Source: Microvelia longipes
Lineage: Eukaryota > Arthropoda > Insecta > Hemiptera > Veliidae
Direction: 5' to 3'
Assembly: GCA_018340805.1 (NCBI GenBank)
Contig: JACMZG010000008.1
Span: 53,466,904-53,530,903 of the forward strand
Length of the DNA stretch: 64,000 nt
Shown: one piece after another, positions 14,700-26,032 of the stretch
Layout: every line of letters begins with the position of its first letter
Position numbering within the stretch: position 1 is the first letter of the stretch
The notes under the pieces: generated by a model
Databases searched by the model: none
The model's input: the letters and a program-made list of their open reading frames with translations, nothing else
Told to the model about the DNA's origin: nothing
Translations under genes and position numbers: made by a program

Positions 14700-15200
14700 C
14701 ATTTCAAAAATCGGGTACGGGGCACCTAGGAACTTTTCCTTATTACATTGGATTCGGAACACTTATCCTCCCTACAACGGACTCGATTCCACAGAATAAA
14801 AAAATCACTAAATTTATAGTGCAACACGTCTTTAAACTTCTTCGCTTGTCTTAAATAGTGAATACATATTTTTATTCTAAGCAGTAACCCTTCCAGGCAC
14901 TTTCCACGCTTGAAGCTGCTTTACTTTTATGGATCTAATAAAAATTATGGATATACATACTTGTCGTATTGGAATGAAACTTAATGTTTTTATTTAATAA
15001 GTAATGGTAATGTTTCTAATATATTTCAACACAACTGCATTATTTATCGATTTTTTTAATTTTTTTAAAAAACGTATACAAGTCATTCGATAAAAAAATA
15101 GTAATGGTGGTAATGAGATGAAACTTAGCACATGAAACTAATGCTTATTAGAAATTATAAACTTTATAAATGTGTTAAACATTCATATTAGTACATGCGT
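14700..15200 (+). repeat. Family R copy, diverged
   Basis: Has the 5' phrase 'gggtacggggcacctaggaa', then 'cttttccttattacattgga', 'gcactttccacgcttga', 'gtattggaatgaaactt' and 'gatgaaacttagcacat'. The 3' half is missing or replaced by the microsatellite that follows. Confidence 0.65.
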
Positions 15201-15261
15201 GTAAAATTCAGCACAACCAGACAATTTTTTGAAGTTGATTTTGAAGTGATTTTATACACAT

Positions 15262-15264
15262 ACT

Positions 15265-15302
<38 letters not shown>

Positions 15303-15350
15303 TATTATATATATATATGTATGTATGTATGTATATGTGTGTGTGTGTAC
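15262..15350. repeat. (AC)n / (AT)n / (TATG)n compound microsatellite
   Basis: (CA)n, then (AT)n, (GTAT)n and (GT)n in succession. Confidence 0.95.
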
Positions 15351-15452
15351 TGTATATACATGAATGCATGTAGGTATGTATGTACGCGTTTTTGTTTCTA
15401 GACACGTTTATATATTTTTGTTGACTTTGTCAGTAAATCCCTCCACCCAAAA

Positions 15453-15690
15453 ATACGGGCCTTCGGCCCGTAGCCACTACGCGGCCTCGGCGCTTCGCGC
15501 CTCGTCCGCTCCGCGGCGTCGGCCCACCGGGCCGCTTCGCGGCCCGGGGGCCTCCCTGTGGCCGCTTCGCGGCCACATTGTTGTTGTTTTGTATGATGTG
15601 TTGTTTCATTATTGTTTTGTTACATGGCATTTTGCCATGTACCTAGCGAATTTTCACAGCCTCTCCACACAGGCCCGCTACGCGGGCCTG
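15453..15690 (+). repeat. Triloop hairpin array, copy 1
   Basis: Eight successive inverted repeats, each with a loop of about 3 nt. Stems include 'tacgggcc-ttc-ggcccgta', 'ggcgc-ttc-gcgcc', 'ccgc-tcc-gcgg', a 9-bp 'ccgggccgc' stem and an 8-bp 'gtggccgc' stem, then the catggca and caggcccgc hairpins. The second hairpin is damaged ('gccactacgcggc'). The last one is extended by 'gcctct'/'agaggc' and followed by a T-run, so it looks like a terminator; this is shape only. Confidence 0.9.
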
Positions 15691-15847
15691 AGAGGCTTTT
15701 TCACGAATTTGATTTTACTAATTAAGATTTTATTAATACTTTATTATTAATAGTATGCTATAATATTAAAACTAACAAGCATTATAAACAAAAATATATT
15801 CACGATTTATGTTTTTAAATAAAAATACCGTTTCCGTCTCTTAGGAT

Positions 15848-16443
15848 CATAGATAAACAATATTATCATAGATGGCTCACTCAAAGATTTAAAAAAAAAT
15901 AGTTGATGGAATGCAGGAGGCTCAAGTAGTACAGTCTAGTGGTGACAGCGTGAAACTGTCACATATTTTTATTTCTGACATTTTATTTATTTATTTTTAT
16001 TCAACCAAACAACGAGCTGTTGAGGGTAATCAAGTAATATGTTGTTCCCTTTACTTATCCGTTTGCGCCAACCCGAGATGTTATACTCAGATAGCAAATT
16101 TAAATGTTAAGTCTAAAAAACTAAAAATGAATTATTGTTATTTTTTAAGAAAACGATGGTGCTGCTTCGCGTGATGAGGCCCCCAAGTTTTATTAAACAA
16201 AAATACATCGCGAATACTACAGCATACCATAGATCTTTGTTTACTTTTATTTTATTTTACTAAACGATTGGCAACTGTTTGTTTTTAAAAAAAATACTAC
16301 AGCACAATCTAGTAGAGAATAGAGCAAATATATTTTTACTACTAGCGCTATTCAAGACTCTAGTGATGAGGCCCCCAACTTAAATCATAAACACAAACTT
16401 GTCAATTGAGTGTTCCTACTACACTCGGGAGTGAACCATCTAT
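15848..16443 (+). mobile_element. Nested MITE in copy 1 (hAT-like, 8-bp target duplication)
   Basis: Flanked by direct 'cttaggat' at 15840-15847 and 16444-16451. The left terminal repeat begins 'catagataaacaatatta'; the right one has lost most of its bases by a short deletion. Copies 2 and 4 of family A have a single 'cttaggat'/'cttaagat' here, i.e. an empty site. The duplication fits the hAT pattern nTnnnnAn. No transposase remains. Confidence 0.75.
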
Positions 16444-17018
16444 CTTAGGATTGTCTGATTGAGCTGAAACCGGTCGCAATCGTTTTAGAATGACTTCGAC
16501 CATATAAAGACTACTTCGAGGTTCTTCCGCTTTACGGTCCTGCTTTGCTCGGCGAGGTTTAGTGGAAGCCATTTTTGTCGTGTCTCTCTGGGACAGCAGG
16601 CTTACCAGGATGGAGCAAGAGGTAGAGGTCCATCTTTTATACTATATCCCCACCCTCTAACACTACTAAACCTAACAGATATCGTACAAGTCTTTGACCT
16701 AGACGTATACATATATACAACATTATATATATATGTATACTGTTTGCGCCATTTGTGATGGTTCGATTGAGCTGAAATTGGTCTTAATCGATTCAACTAG
16801 CCGTCTACCTAAACACGAAATATCTTGTTTTAAAGCCATTTCAAGTTTCAAAAAAAATTTTTTTTCATGACGTCATAACTTTGGTTGATGACGTCATAAT
16901 GTTTTTATAAACAATAGGCCTCGTAACCTCCACAACATCTCGCGATTTGCAAAGTTTCGTTTCAATTTGACAACGCCTTCGAGAGTTATCGTTCGCCATA
17001 CGAAAGGGTAGAAACTCT

Positions 17019-17091
<73 letters not shown>

Positions 17092-17230
17092 CATATATAT
17101 ATAAACTTTTTTCGGGCATATATTTTTGTTATCAGGAAGCCAATAGGAACCGATTCCACTCACTCCCACCCTCAACTTCCGTCATCCGAACAACCTCATA
17201 AGCGTCATTTTCATAATGAAAATTCGCTAA

Positions 17231-17886
17231 AATAGTTAAAGCATGGTCCTAGACTAACGAAAATGGTCTCTACCCCTAGTAAGTTGACCACCCTGAGTTC
17301 AAATTAACCAAAAATAATTTGGTAATTATTACCCAAATGTGGTAATTTAATTAGCACTTTTCGTTTTTTATTGGTAAGTTTAAAAATTCAAATTGGACCA
17401 TACCATGATATAGACTAATTTAGAAACAACATTATATCCTGAGATATTTGATACCAATATCACAAAATTCCGGTAATTTTTCACCGAGCTATCGATCGAC
17501 ATACAAGACATAAATTATTACCGGCATTTTTAGAACAACAAAATGCGCCAACCTAAAAAAATAGTTAAAGCATGATCCTAGACTAACGAAAATGGTCTCT
17601 ACCCCTAGTAAGTCGACCACCCTGAGTTCAAATTCACCAAAATGTATTTGGTAATTATTACCCAAATGTGGTAATTTAATTGGCACTTTTCGTTTTTTAT
17701 TAGTAACTTTAAAAAGTCAAATTGGACCATACCATGATATAGACTAATTTAGAAACTACATTATATCCTGAGAAATTTGATACCAATATCACAAAATTCC
17801 GGTAATTTTTCACCGAGCTATCGATCGACATACAAGACATAAATTATTACCGGCATTTTTGAACAACAAAATGCGCCAACCTAAAA
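17231..17886. repeat. Two tandem 329-bp units between family A copies
   Basis: Units at 17231-17559 and 17560-17886 are close to identical, starting 'aatagttaaagcatg' and ending 'aaatgcgccaacctaaa'. Each contains 'ggtaattattacc' and inverted 'ccggtaat'/'attaccgg'. Origin unknown. Confidence 0.9.
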
Positions 17887-19208
17887 TACGGGCCTTCGGC
17901 CCGTAGCCGCTACGCGGCCTCGGCGCTTCGCGCCTCGTCCGCTCCACGGCGTCGGCCCACCGGGCCGCTTCGCGGCCCGGGGGCCTTCGTGTGGCCGCTT
18001 CGCGGCCACATTGTTGTTGGTTTGTATTATGTGTTGTTCTTGTTACATGGCATTTTGCCATGTATCTAGCGAATTTTCACAGCCTTTCCACACAGGCCCG
18101 CGAAGCGGGCCTGAGAGGCTTTCTCACAAATTTGATTTTGCTAATTGAGATTTTATTCATACTCTATTATTAATAGTATGCTATAATATTAAAATTAAGA
18201 AGCATTATTGTGCCGGCAATCGCGCAACAATCGTCACGGAATTCATTCTAGCTACACAAATTTAAAGTCAGACAGCTTTAACTTTTACAGAGTTTTATTG
18301 GTATAAGTATCGATACGAAGAAGGAACAACTGTAACATTAAGCGTCCCGTTTTCGCGAACAATAATTGAACAAGAACCCGTAAAAAACCCGTTTGAACCC
18401 TGGTTAGAACCCGTAAAAGAATATTTTACCGTCTAAACTAATAAATCATGAAACGAATCGAAAAACTAGAATAAAATACGTCAAACATAATTCTTTCCTG
18501 ACAGTGTTGTCCAAAATAACAAAACAAAACAAATATAGATAAAAATAAAACAAGCGGCGGCCGCGACAATTATAAACAAAAATATATTCATGATTTTTTT
18601 TTTAAATAAAAATGCCGTTTCCGTCACTTAAGATTGCCTGACTGAGCTGAAACCGGTCGCAATCGTTTTAGAATGACTTCGACCATATAAAGACTACTTC
18701 GAGGTTCTTCCGCTTTACGGGCCTGCTTAGCTCGGCGTGGTTTAGTGGAAGCCATTTTTGTCCTGTCTCTCTGGGACAGCAGGCTTACCAGGATGGAGCA
18801 AGAGGTAGAGGCCCCTCTTTTATACTATATCCCCACCCTCTAACACTACTGAACCCAACAGATATCGTACGAGTCTTTGACCTAGACGTATACATATATA
18901 CAAGATTATATATATATGTATACCGTTTGCGCCATTTGTGATGGTTCGATTGAGCTGAAATTGGTCTTAATCGACTCAGCTAGCCGTCTACTTTAATACG
19001 AGATACCTTGTTTTAAAGCCATTTCAAGTTTCAAAAAAATTTTTTTTTCATGACGTCATAACTTTGGTTGATGACGTCATAATGTTTTTATAAACAATAG
19101 GCCTCGTAACCTCCACAACATCTCGCGATTTGCAAAGTTTCGTTTCAATTTGAGAACGCCTTCGAGAGTTATCGTTCGCCATACGAAAGGGTAGAAACTC
19201 TTACATAC

Positions 19209-19240
<32 letters not shown>

Positions 19241-19387
19241 TATATATACATATATATATAAACTTTTTTCGGACATACTTTTTTGTTATCAGGAAGCCAA
19301 TAGGAACCGATTCCGCTCACTCCCACCCTCAACTTCCGTCATCCGAACAACCTCATGAGCGTCATTTTCATTATGAAAATTCGCTAA
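17886..19387 (+). mobile_element. Family A composite element, copy 2 (short form with solo LTR)
   Basis: Same order as copy 1: GC hairpin array (17886-18009), catggca hairpin (18046-18062), caggcccgc hairpin with loop GAA (18093-18113), body, (AT)n near 19210-19258 and the terminal 'attcgctaa'. It lacks the nested MITE (one 'cttaagat' only, the empty site) but is interrupted by the 360-bp solo LTR. No coding capacity. Confidence 0.8.
18209..18568. mobile_element. Solo LTR, 360 bp
   Basis: Starts TGTGCCGGC, ends GCCGCGACA (TG...CA with TGT/ACA inverted ends), and is flanked by the 5-bp duplication 'attat' (18204-18208 and 18569-18573). Copy 1 shows the uninterrupted site 'gcattataaac'. An AATAAA-type signal ('gaataaaat') lies in the 3' half. 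This is the expected product of LTR-LTR recombination of an LTR retrotransposon. Superfamily not determinable. Confidence 0.85.
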
Positions 19388-20940
<1,553 letters not shown>

Positions 20941-22499
20941 TGTCTGTATGTATTACAAAAAATTAAAATAAGGTTTTGCAATAACCTTGCTACCTAAGGG
21001 AGGGGGAGCCCCCCTGGCTACGCCTATGTACCATCTGCTAAAAAATAATACCGAGCATTCTTGCATCATCTATAAGTAATACCATTGTCGAGGTTTATAT
21101 ATATATATATATATAAACCTCAAAAATATGTATATATTCTTGATCGGTAAGCTAACCTCTCCGGAAAAATCCCCACCTCCCCTCTCTCTATGACCTTAAT
21201 CTCATAATATCATACATTTATGAAAATTCACTAAAAAGCAATTCTAATATAAAATAATGATTATGAGGTATAACTTTTATGGGTGTATTGGCACATAAAG
21301 ATTAAGTAATAAAAATAGAAAAAAGTAAGAAATAAATTCACTTACAAAAGAATAAAAAAATCTAATATAATATAATTCAGCGTACCTGCAACAAAACATA
21401 AATAAATTATTACAATGCTGAAAATCGTATAAACTTTGACGCATTACAAATGAATGTGTTCCATAAATTCCCAAATAAATTAAAATCCAAGTTGAAATTG
21501 CATGGACTCGATGTTGTGCGAGTGAGATATAACAGGAGCTCAGAGCCTAATGGGTGATGTTAGTAAAACTTAATACTCACAGGTGTTAACTCTTAGTGGT
21601 GAATATTCCTAATGAAATAGGCCTCTAGGGCCTAACAAGGCCTTGAGGCCTAATACTCTTAACCCTCTTCAACAAGCACTCAGCACCCGAAATCGTTAAT
21701 ATTTCCTTACTTAGTAAAGTTCTTAATTGTTCACTAAGTTTCTAATTAGTTGCTATAACATAAATGTATACAGTTGGCCAAATATATACGAAATAAGAAT
21801 TAGCTGGAAACTTTAAGTAATAAGAATTTATTTATAACAAACATTAATAAAAATTACATGGGTATTCAATACTAGTTTAATTAAGGATTTAATACAAGTT
21901 GTCAATATCAAATAAAGATACTGATATGAAAAGAAGTAGGTAAATACGGAACAGTTTTATCTATTTTTTATTTTCATTTTCGGCCAACAAAGATCAATAA
22001 AATTCTTTAAACGAAATAAAATTATCAACAACTGCGACTCGAAATAGGTAGGATATCGCATAATCATAAAAAACCAAATAAGAGTTTCAAATGAGAAGCT
22101 TTTAAAATATTTCCAGTTCAAGCAAGAAAGAATTTTATCAAATATTAAACGTGGATAAAAAGTTGAGTCTAGTCAAGAACATACTCCATTCATAAGTATC
22201 AGAGGCAAGTGTGAGAAAATACTCAAATAAACGCTTCTATTTAGCTAAGAAAAATATCCTTATCACAATTGATAACATATAAACCCAGGATTTATGGTGA
22301 TAACTTAATAAGTTGAAAAAGTTAATGCAGCACAAAAATAGTATTTTTCTTATAAACTTTTTGTTGTAGATAAAACTAAAATATTAATAGAATAAATACT
22401 TCGTTCTTGCTAAAGTATAAATTAGCTCTTAAATATATCTTATTATACTTAACAACTTCGGTTTAAGATACAAAAATGTAACAAATATTTACACTACCC
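20941..22499. other. No gene recognised
   Basis: Begins with 'gggggagcccccctggctac', like the 3' end of a dispersed retroelement, and includes a short (AT)n near 21098 and an inverted 'aggcct' cluster at 21619-21651. No coding signature. Confidence 0.4.
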
Positions 22500-22760
22500 T
22501 ACCCACCTATTAGTTTTATTTTTCAAAGCTCCAACGCTCGACTACGTTGTGCAAAATAGAATCCTTAATCATCATCTTAGCTTTCGCACATCTAAAATAT
22601 GAATTATCATCTAAAAATATGTCCTTTCCAAGTATCAATAAAGCTAAATATGTTATTTTCTTAAAAAAACAAAATAAAATAGCCTCATTCTTGCGAATCT
22701 GATGTAGTGAGAAAAAGTTCCGAGTTACCTCGTACCTCGGAATCATGTCTCGAGAAGAGG
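22500..22760 (-). repeat. Family R 5' fragment, reverse orientation
   Basis: The reverse complement reads 'cgaggtaactcggaacttt', then 'ctcactacatcagattcgc', matching the R 5' end. Confidence 0.55.
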
Positions 22761-24634
22761 ACTGACTTAATTATAGTCCTAAAGTCCTAAAGAACATAGA
22801 AAGGAACACAAATAAAATTATTTAACTTAATTTTAAAGGGAATATTTAATTTCTAATCAGTAAAGCACGTAAAATAGGTATAATAATACGACGAAGCAGC
22901 AATTTAATTAAAGTGGTAAAAAAGGTCATAGAAAACAATTGGACCACAAAAAAGTTCGGTTTTATTGAACCCTTTGTTCACAACAAGATAACAAAGCCAA
23001 CAGACGGGTTTTACGTAACTTTCCTCGTTTCATTTCAATCCCGAATCAATTGACAGTTTAACAAACTAATAATTTATAACAACAGTTAGTTACACAATAC
23101 CTATCAAGGTAAATAATAGAAACGGGATATAGTTGTATTTTTATCAGGTATAGGATAATCCCGGCGGGATGGTTGGGATAATATCCCGGGGGAGAGTCAT
23201 ACCAGAATGAAACTATGTAAGGCAGAAAATTTAGAACGACGTCCCTTTTCCAAATTACTCCAGGGAGCTGTGCAAGGCTTTGGAATAATTTTAGATCTAA
23301 GACATCACAGCAAGGTGTCATATATAAAACACCAAGGTTTCTTCTTTTACACCGTTTAATTAACTTTTTACTTTATTTTTTACTATTTATTTTACTTATG
23401 ATTTTGTTTTATAGAGCTAAAACCCCCATAGCAGACAAGCTAAAACCCTATACCTCTGGGTATCACTGTCTGAGATTTGTTTTGTCTTTATATAATATTA
23501 TAGTTTTCAGTAAGTACAAAAAAATTTCATGCCAGCTCCAGTAAATAATAGTTTTTATATTACTTTCATTAAAGTGTGATATGTATATACTTAAATCACA
23601 GTAAATTATTGAATCTTCTTTGCATTTTAGAATACTTAGCGAAAAAAATAACGAACAAAATGTTTAGAGAGCTAGGCTGTGACGTTTGAGGAATTCAAAC
23701 CAGGAATACATACCCGAATATTGTGTAAGTCATAGACTAATATGAGTGAAAAATTACGAAGTAAAACTCCTAACAAGCCCCATAGATACACTAGTTCTGA
23801 TATTGTCACACTACTTTTACACCCACACATCTTTCCTCTTGCTCACAAGAGAGTCGTTTTCTTTTATATACTTTATTAAAATTTAAAAAGAATAACAAAT
23901 ATTTATACAGCCTAAGCCTTATATCATTTTTCACGCATATTTAATCATATTAACTGAAAAGTAAACAAAAAATAAAAATGCAAATAACAATTCTAAATAC
24001 ATCAAATAGCAACTGCTACTTCCTCAGATGGTTTTTGTACATTCTTTCTCTTGTGGAGCTGCATTTGTTAATAATTAGGTAATCAAAAACGAAAATAGAT
24101 CATTTTTATTATAAAATTTTCAGACAAAACAGAAGGATGTGGTTTCTAGTTATTACAGATAAAATAAACCCAAATAGCCTCTTAAGTTAGTTTTTATTAA
24201 AATAATTAAAGCACAAAATGCAAAACCAGACGTAATAAAGAAACAATAAAGCAAGCTATTAATCCCCACAAACTCCCTGCAATAAAAATCATTGCAATTG
24301 AAGATGAAGTTAATAACTTAACTACATGGCAATCTTCATTTAATACTATACACTTAAAATATTAAACACACAAGGCATGTGAAATTGCAAATCTAGCCTT
24401 TCTCAGTGGCCAATCTTTTGTTTTAATCAAGATTAATATATATAATCGGTAAAAAATCAAATTAAAGATTAATTTGTACAAAGAATAGTTATTGAAGAGT
24501 TTGGATACGCTCGGTTTAATTAGAGATATAATAACTCTAATTATAAGGAGAAAACACACTCGACTGTTTTTATACGCTTTAGCTAAGCGGCATTAGAGAT
24601 GTTAATGCGGAAAAGGATTTTTCACTGTCTAAAT
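22761..24634. other. No gene recognised
   Basis: AT-rich. A slightly GC-richer block at 23130-23290 contains 'tatcccgg' twice; nature unknown. Confidence 0.4.
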
Positions 24635-25079
24635 CAGTGGTTTTAAACCAGGGGTATGCGGATCACTAGTGATTCGTGAGGAGGTTTCAAATGGTCACCA
24701 CAACCATTTTAAACGAATAAAAGAAATCATGTAACTTTTCTCGGGCAATAGGTAGACTCTAGACTTGATAGGAAGCCCTTAGTTGTATTCTTAAATATGA
24801 TGAATCTAGATTATTTCAAAACCATTCTAATTCTCTGAAACAGAACACTTACGGGAAACTGTTTGAATAAGTTAAAAGAGCAGGAATATTTAGGTATATT
24901 TGAATAACACCCGGTACTTGGTCTCGAGATCTTAAATTACTTTAAGAGATAATATAGTAATTAAGTAGCTATATATTAAGCCAAATATAGAGAATGGGGG
25001 AGGGGTATTTCAGTTGGACCCAGATGGATTTTAAATAGCACAAAGAGGCCCACGAGCTCTTATGGGTTGGGAATCCCTG
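24635..25079. mobile_element. hAT-like MITE, 445 bp
   Basis: Left end 'cagtggttttaaaccaggg' and right end 'tgggttgggaatccctg' form an imperfect terminal inverted repeat of the hAT type (CAGNGNTT...AACC). The flanking 8-mers 'gtctaaat' and 'accttaat' agree at 5 of 8 positions, a decayed duplication at best. No transposase. Confidence 0.6.
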
Positions 25080-25685
25080 ACCTTAATAAAATAAAATTTT
25101 CCAAAAGTATTATTGATCTGTGGGGATGAGGGGACAATCAGGCTAAATTGTTTCACTGCCGCATTACAGGAAAATAAAAGAACTCTGACAGTTTTAAGTT
25201 AAAAAATATCAGGGAACCCCATAAGTTTTTTCTCTTAATATCTAACACGTATAATACTAGCATAACTTCTCACATCAAAATAAATTACATATTTCATTCC
25301 TTCTAGTATTTTTAAGGATTTGGATTTAGACAGAAACAGGCAAACACAAGGAAATAATGCAAAAATAATTAAGTTTAATAACAACGAAATTCATCTTACT
25401 AAAATTGAAGTCTAGTTAAATACAACCGGAAGTAAAAAAGAAACAAAATGAGTTTTATTCGAATTTTGTAATAACTGCCTAGTCACAACGCTAAATACAA
25501 AATTGAAATAAAATTTATACAAAAGAGGTAAGAGTTGATAACATATGAACAGATTAAAATTTCTTTTTAAGTCACAAAAGTATGTGTTATAATAACTATA
25601 ATATTATTGCTAAAGCTTTAAAGGGAATACACTGCAGCCATTCAGAATACATTACATTTCATAGCTTTACAGTTAGCAAAACGTG
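25080..25685. other. No gene recognised
   Basis: AT-rich spacer between the hAT-like MITE and the minisatellite. Confidence 0.4.
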
Positions 25686-26032
25686 TTTAGTGATCATCAG
25701 AGTGATCGTGATCACTCAGTTTAGTGATCGTGATCACTCAGTTTAGTGATCGTGATCACTCAGTTTAGTGATCATGCTCACTCAGTTTAGTGATCATGAT
25801 CACTCAGTTTAGTGATCGTGATCACTCAGTTTAGGTGATCGTGATCACTCAGTTTAGTGATCGTGATCACTCAGTTTAGTGATCGTGATCACTCAGTTTA
25901 GTGATCGTGATCACTCAGTTTAGTGATCGTGATCACTCACTCACCAGTTTAGTGATCGTGATCAGTCAGTTTAGTGATCGTGATCAGTCAGTTTAGTGAT
26001 CGTGATCACTCAGTTTAGTGATCATTTACAGG
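25686..26032. repeat. GATC-rich minisatellite, 22-bp unit
   Basis: About 15 units of 'tttagtgatcgtgatcac' plus 'tcag'. Each unit contains the palindrome GTGATCAC, so single strands can pair within and between units. Variants include GATCATGATC, GATCAGTCAG and one unit with an extra 'ctcacc'. Confidence 0.97.

Larger units (their letters stand above)
15453..17230 (+). mobile_element. Family A composite element, copy 1 (long form)
   Basis: Starts with a GC-rich hairpin array (15453-15577), then the hairpins 'catggca-ttt-tgccatg' (15623-15639) and 'caggcccgc-tac-gcgggcctg' (15670-15690). The body includes paired 'gacgtcat' sites near 16870-16900 and an (AT)n tract (about 17026-17102). It ends in 'attttcataatgaaaat' plus 'tcgctaa'. 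A 13-bp inverted pair 'tagcgaattttca' / 'tgaaaattcgcta' lies at 15644 and 17217. It carries no coding frame. Same family as 17886, 55353 and 58096. The AT tract, subterminal inverted repeats and 3' stem-loop recall non-autonomous rolling-circle elements (Helitron/Helentron type), but the class is inference. Confidence 0.8.

Noticed and set aside
15364..15750. 128-codon frame across the GC-rich hairpin array
   Set aside because: Arises from reading inverted repeats; the antisense frame is also open and the other family A copies do not keep it.
17230..17234. Classical Helitron 3' end CTRR for family A
   Set aside because: The copies end in 'gctaa', which fits CTAA, but the stem-loop lies only about 3 nt before it and no 5' TC was found; left as a Helentron-like hypothesis, not called.
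25686..26032. CRISPR array
   Set aside because: Units are contiguous 22-bp tandem repeats without spacers in a eukaryotic setting.
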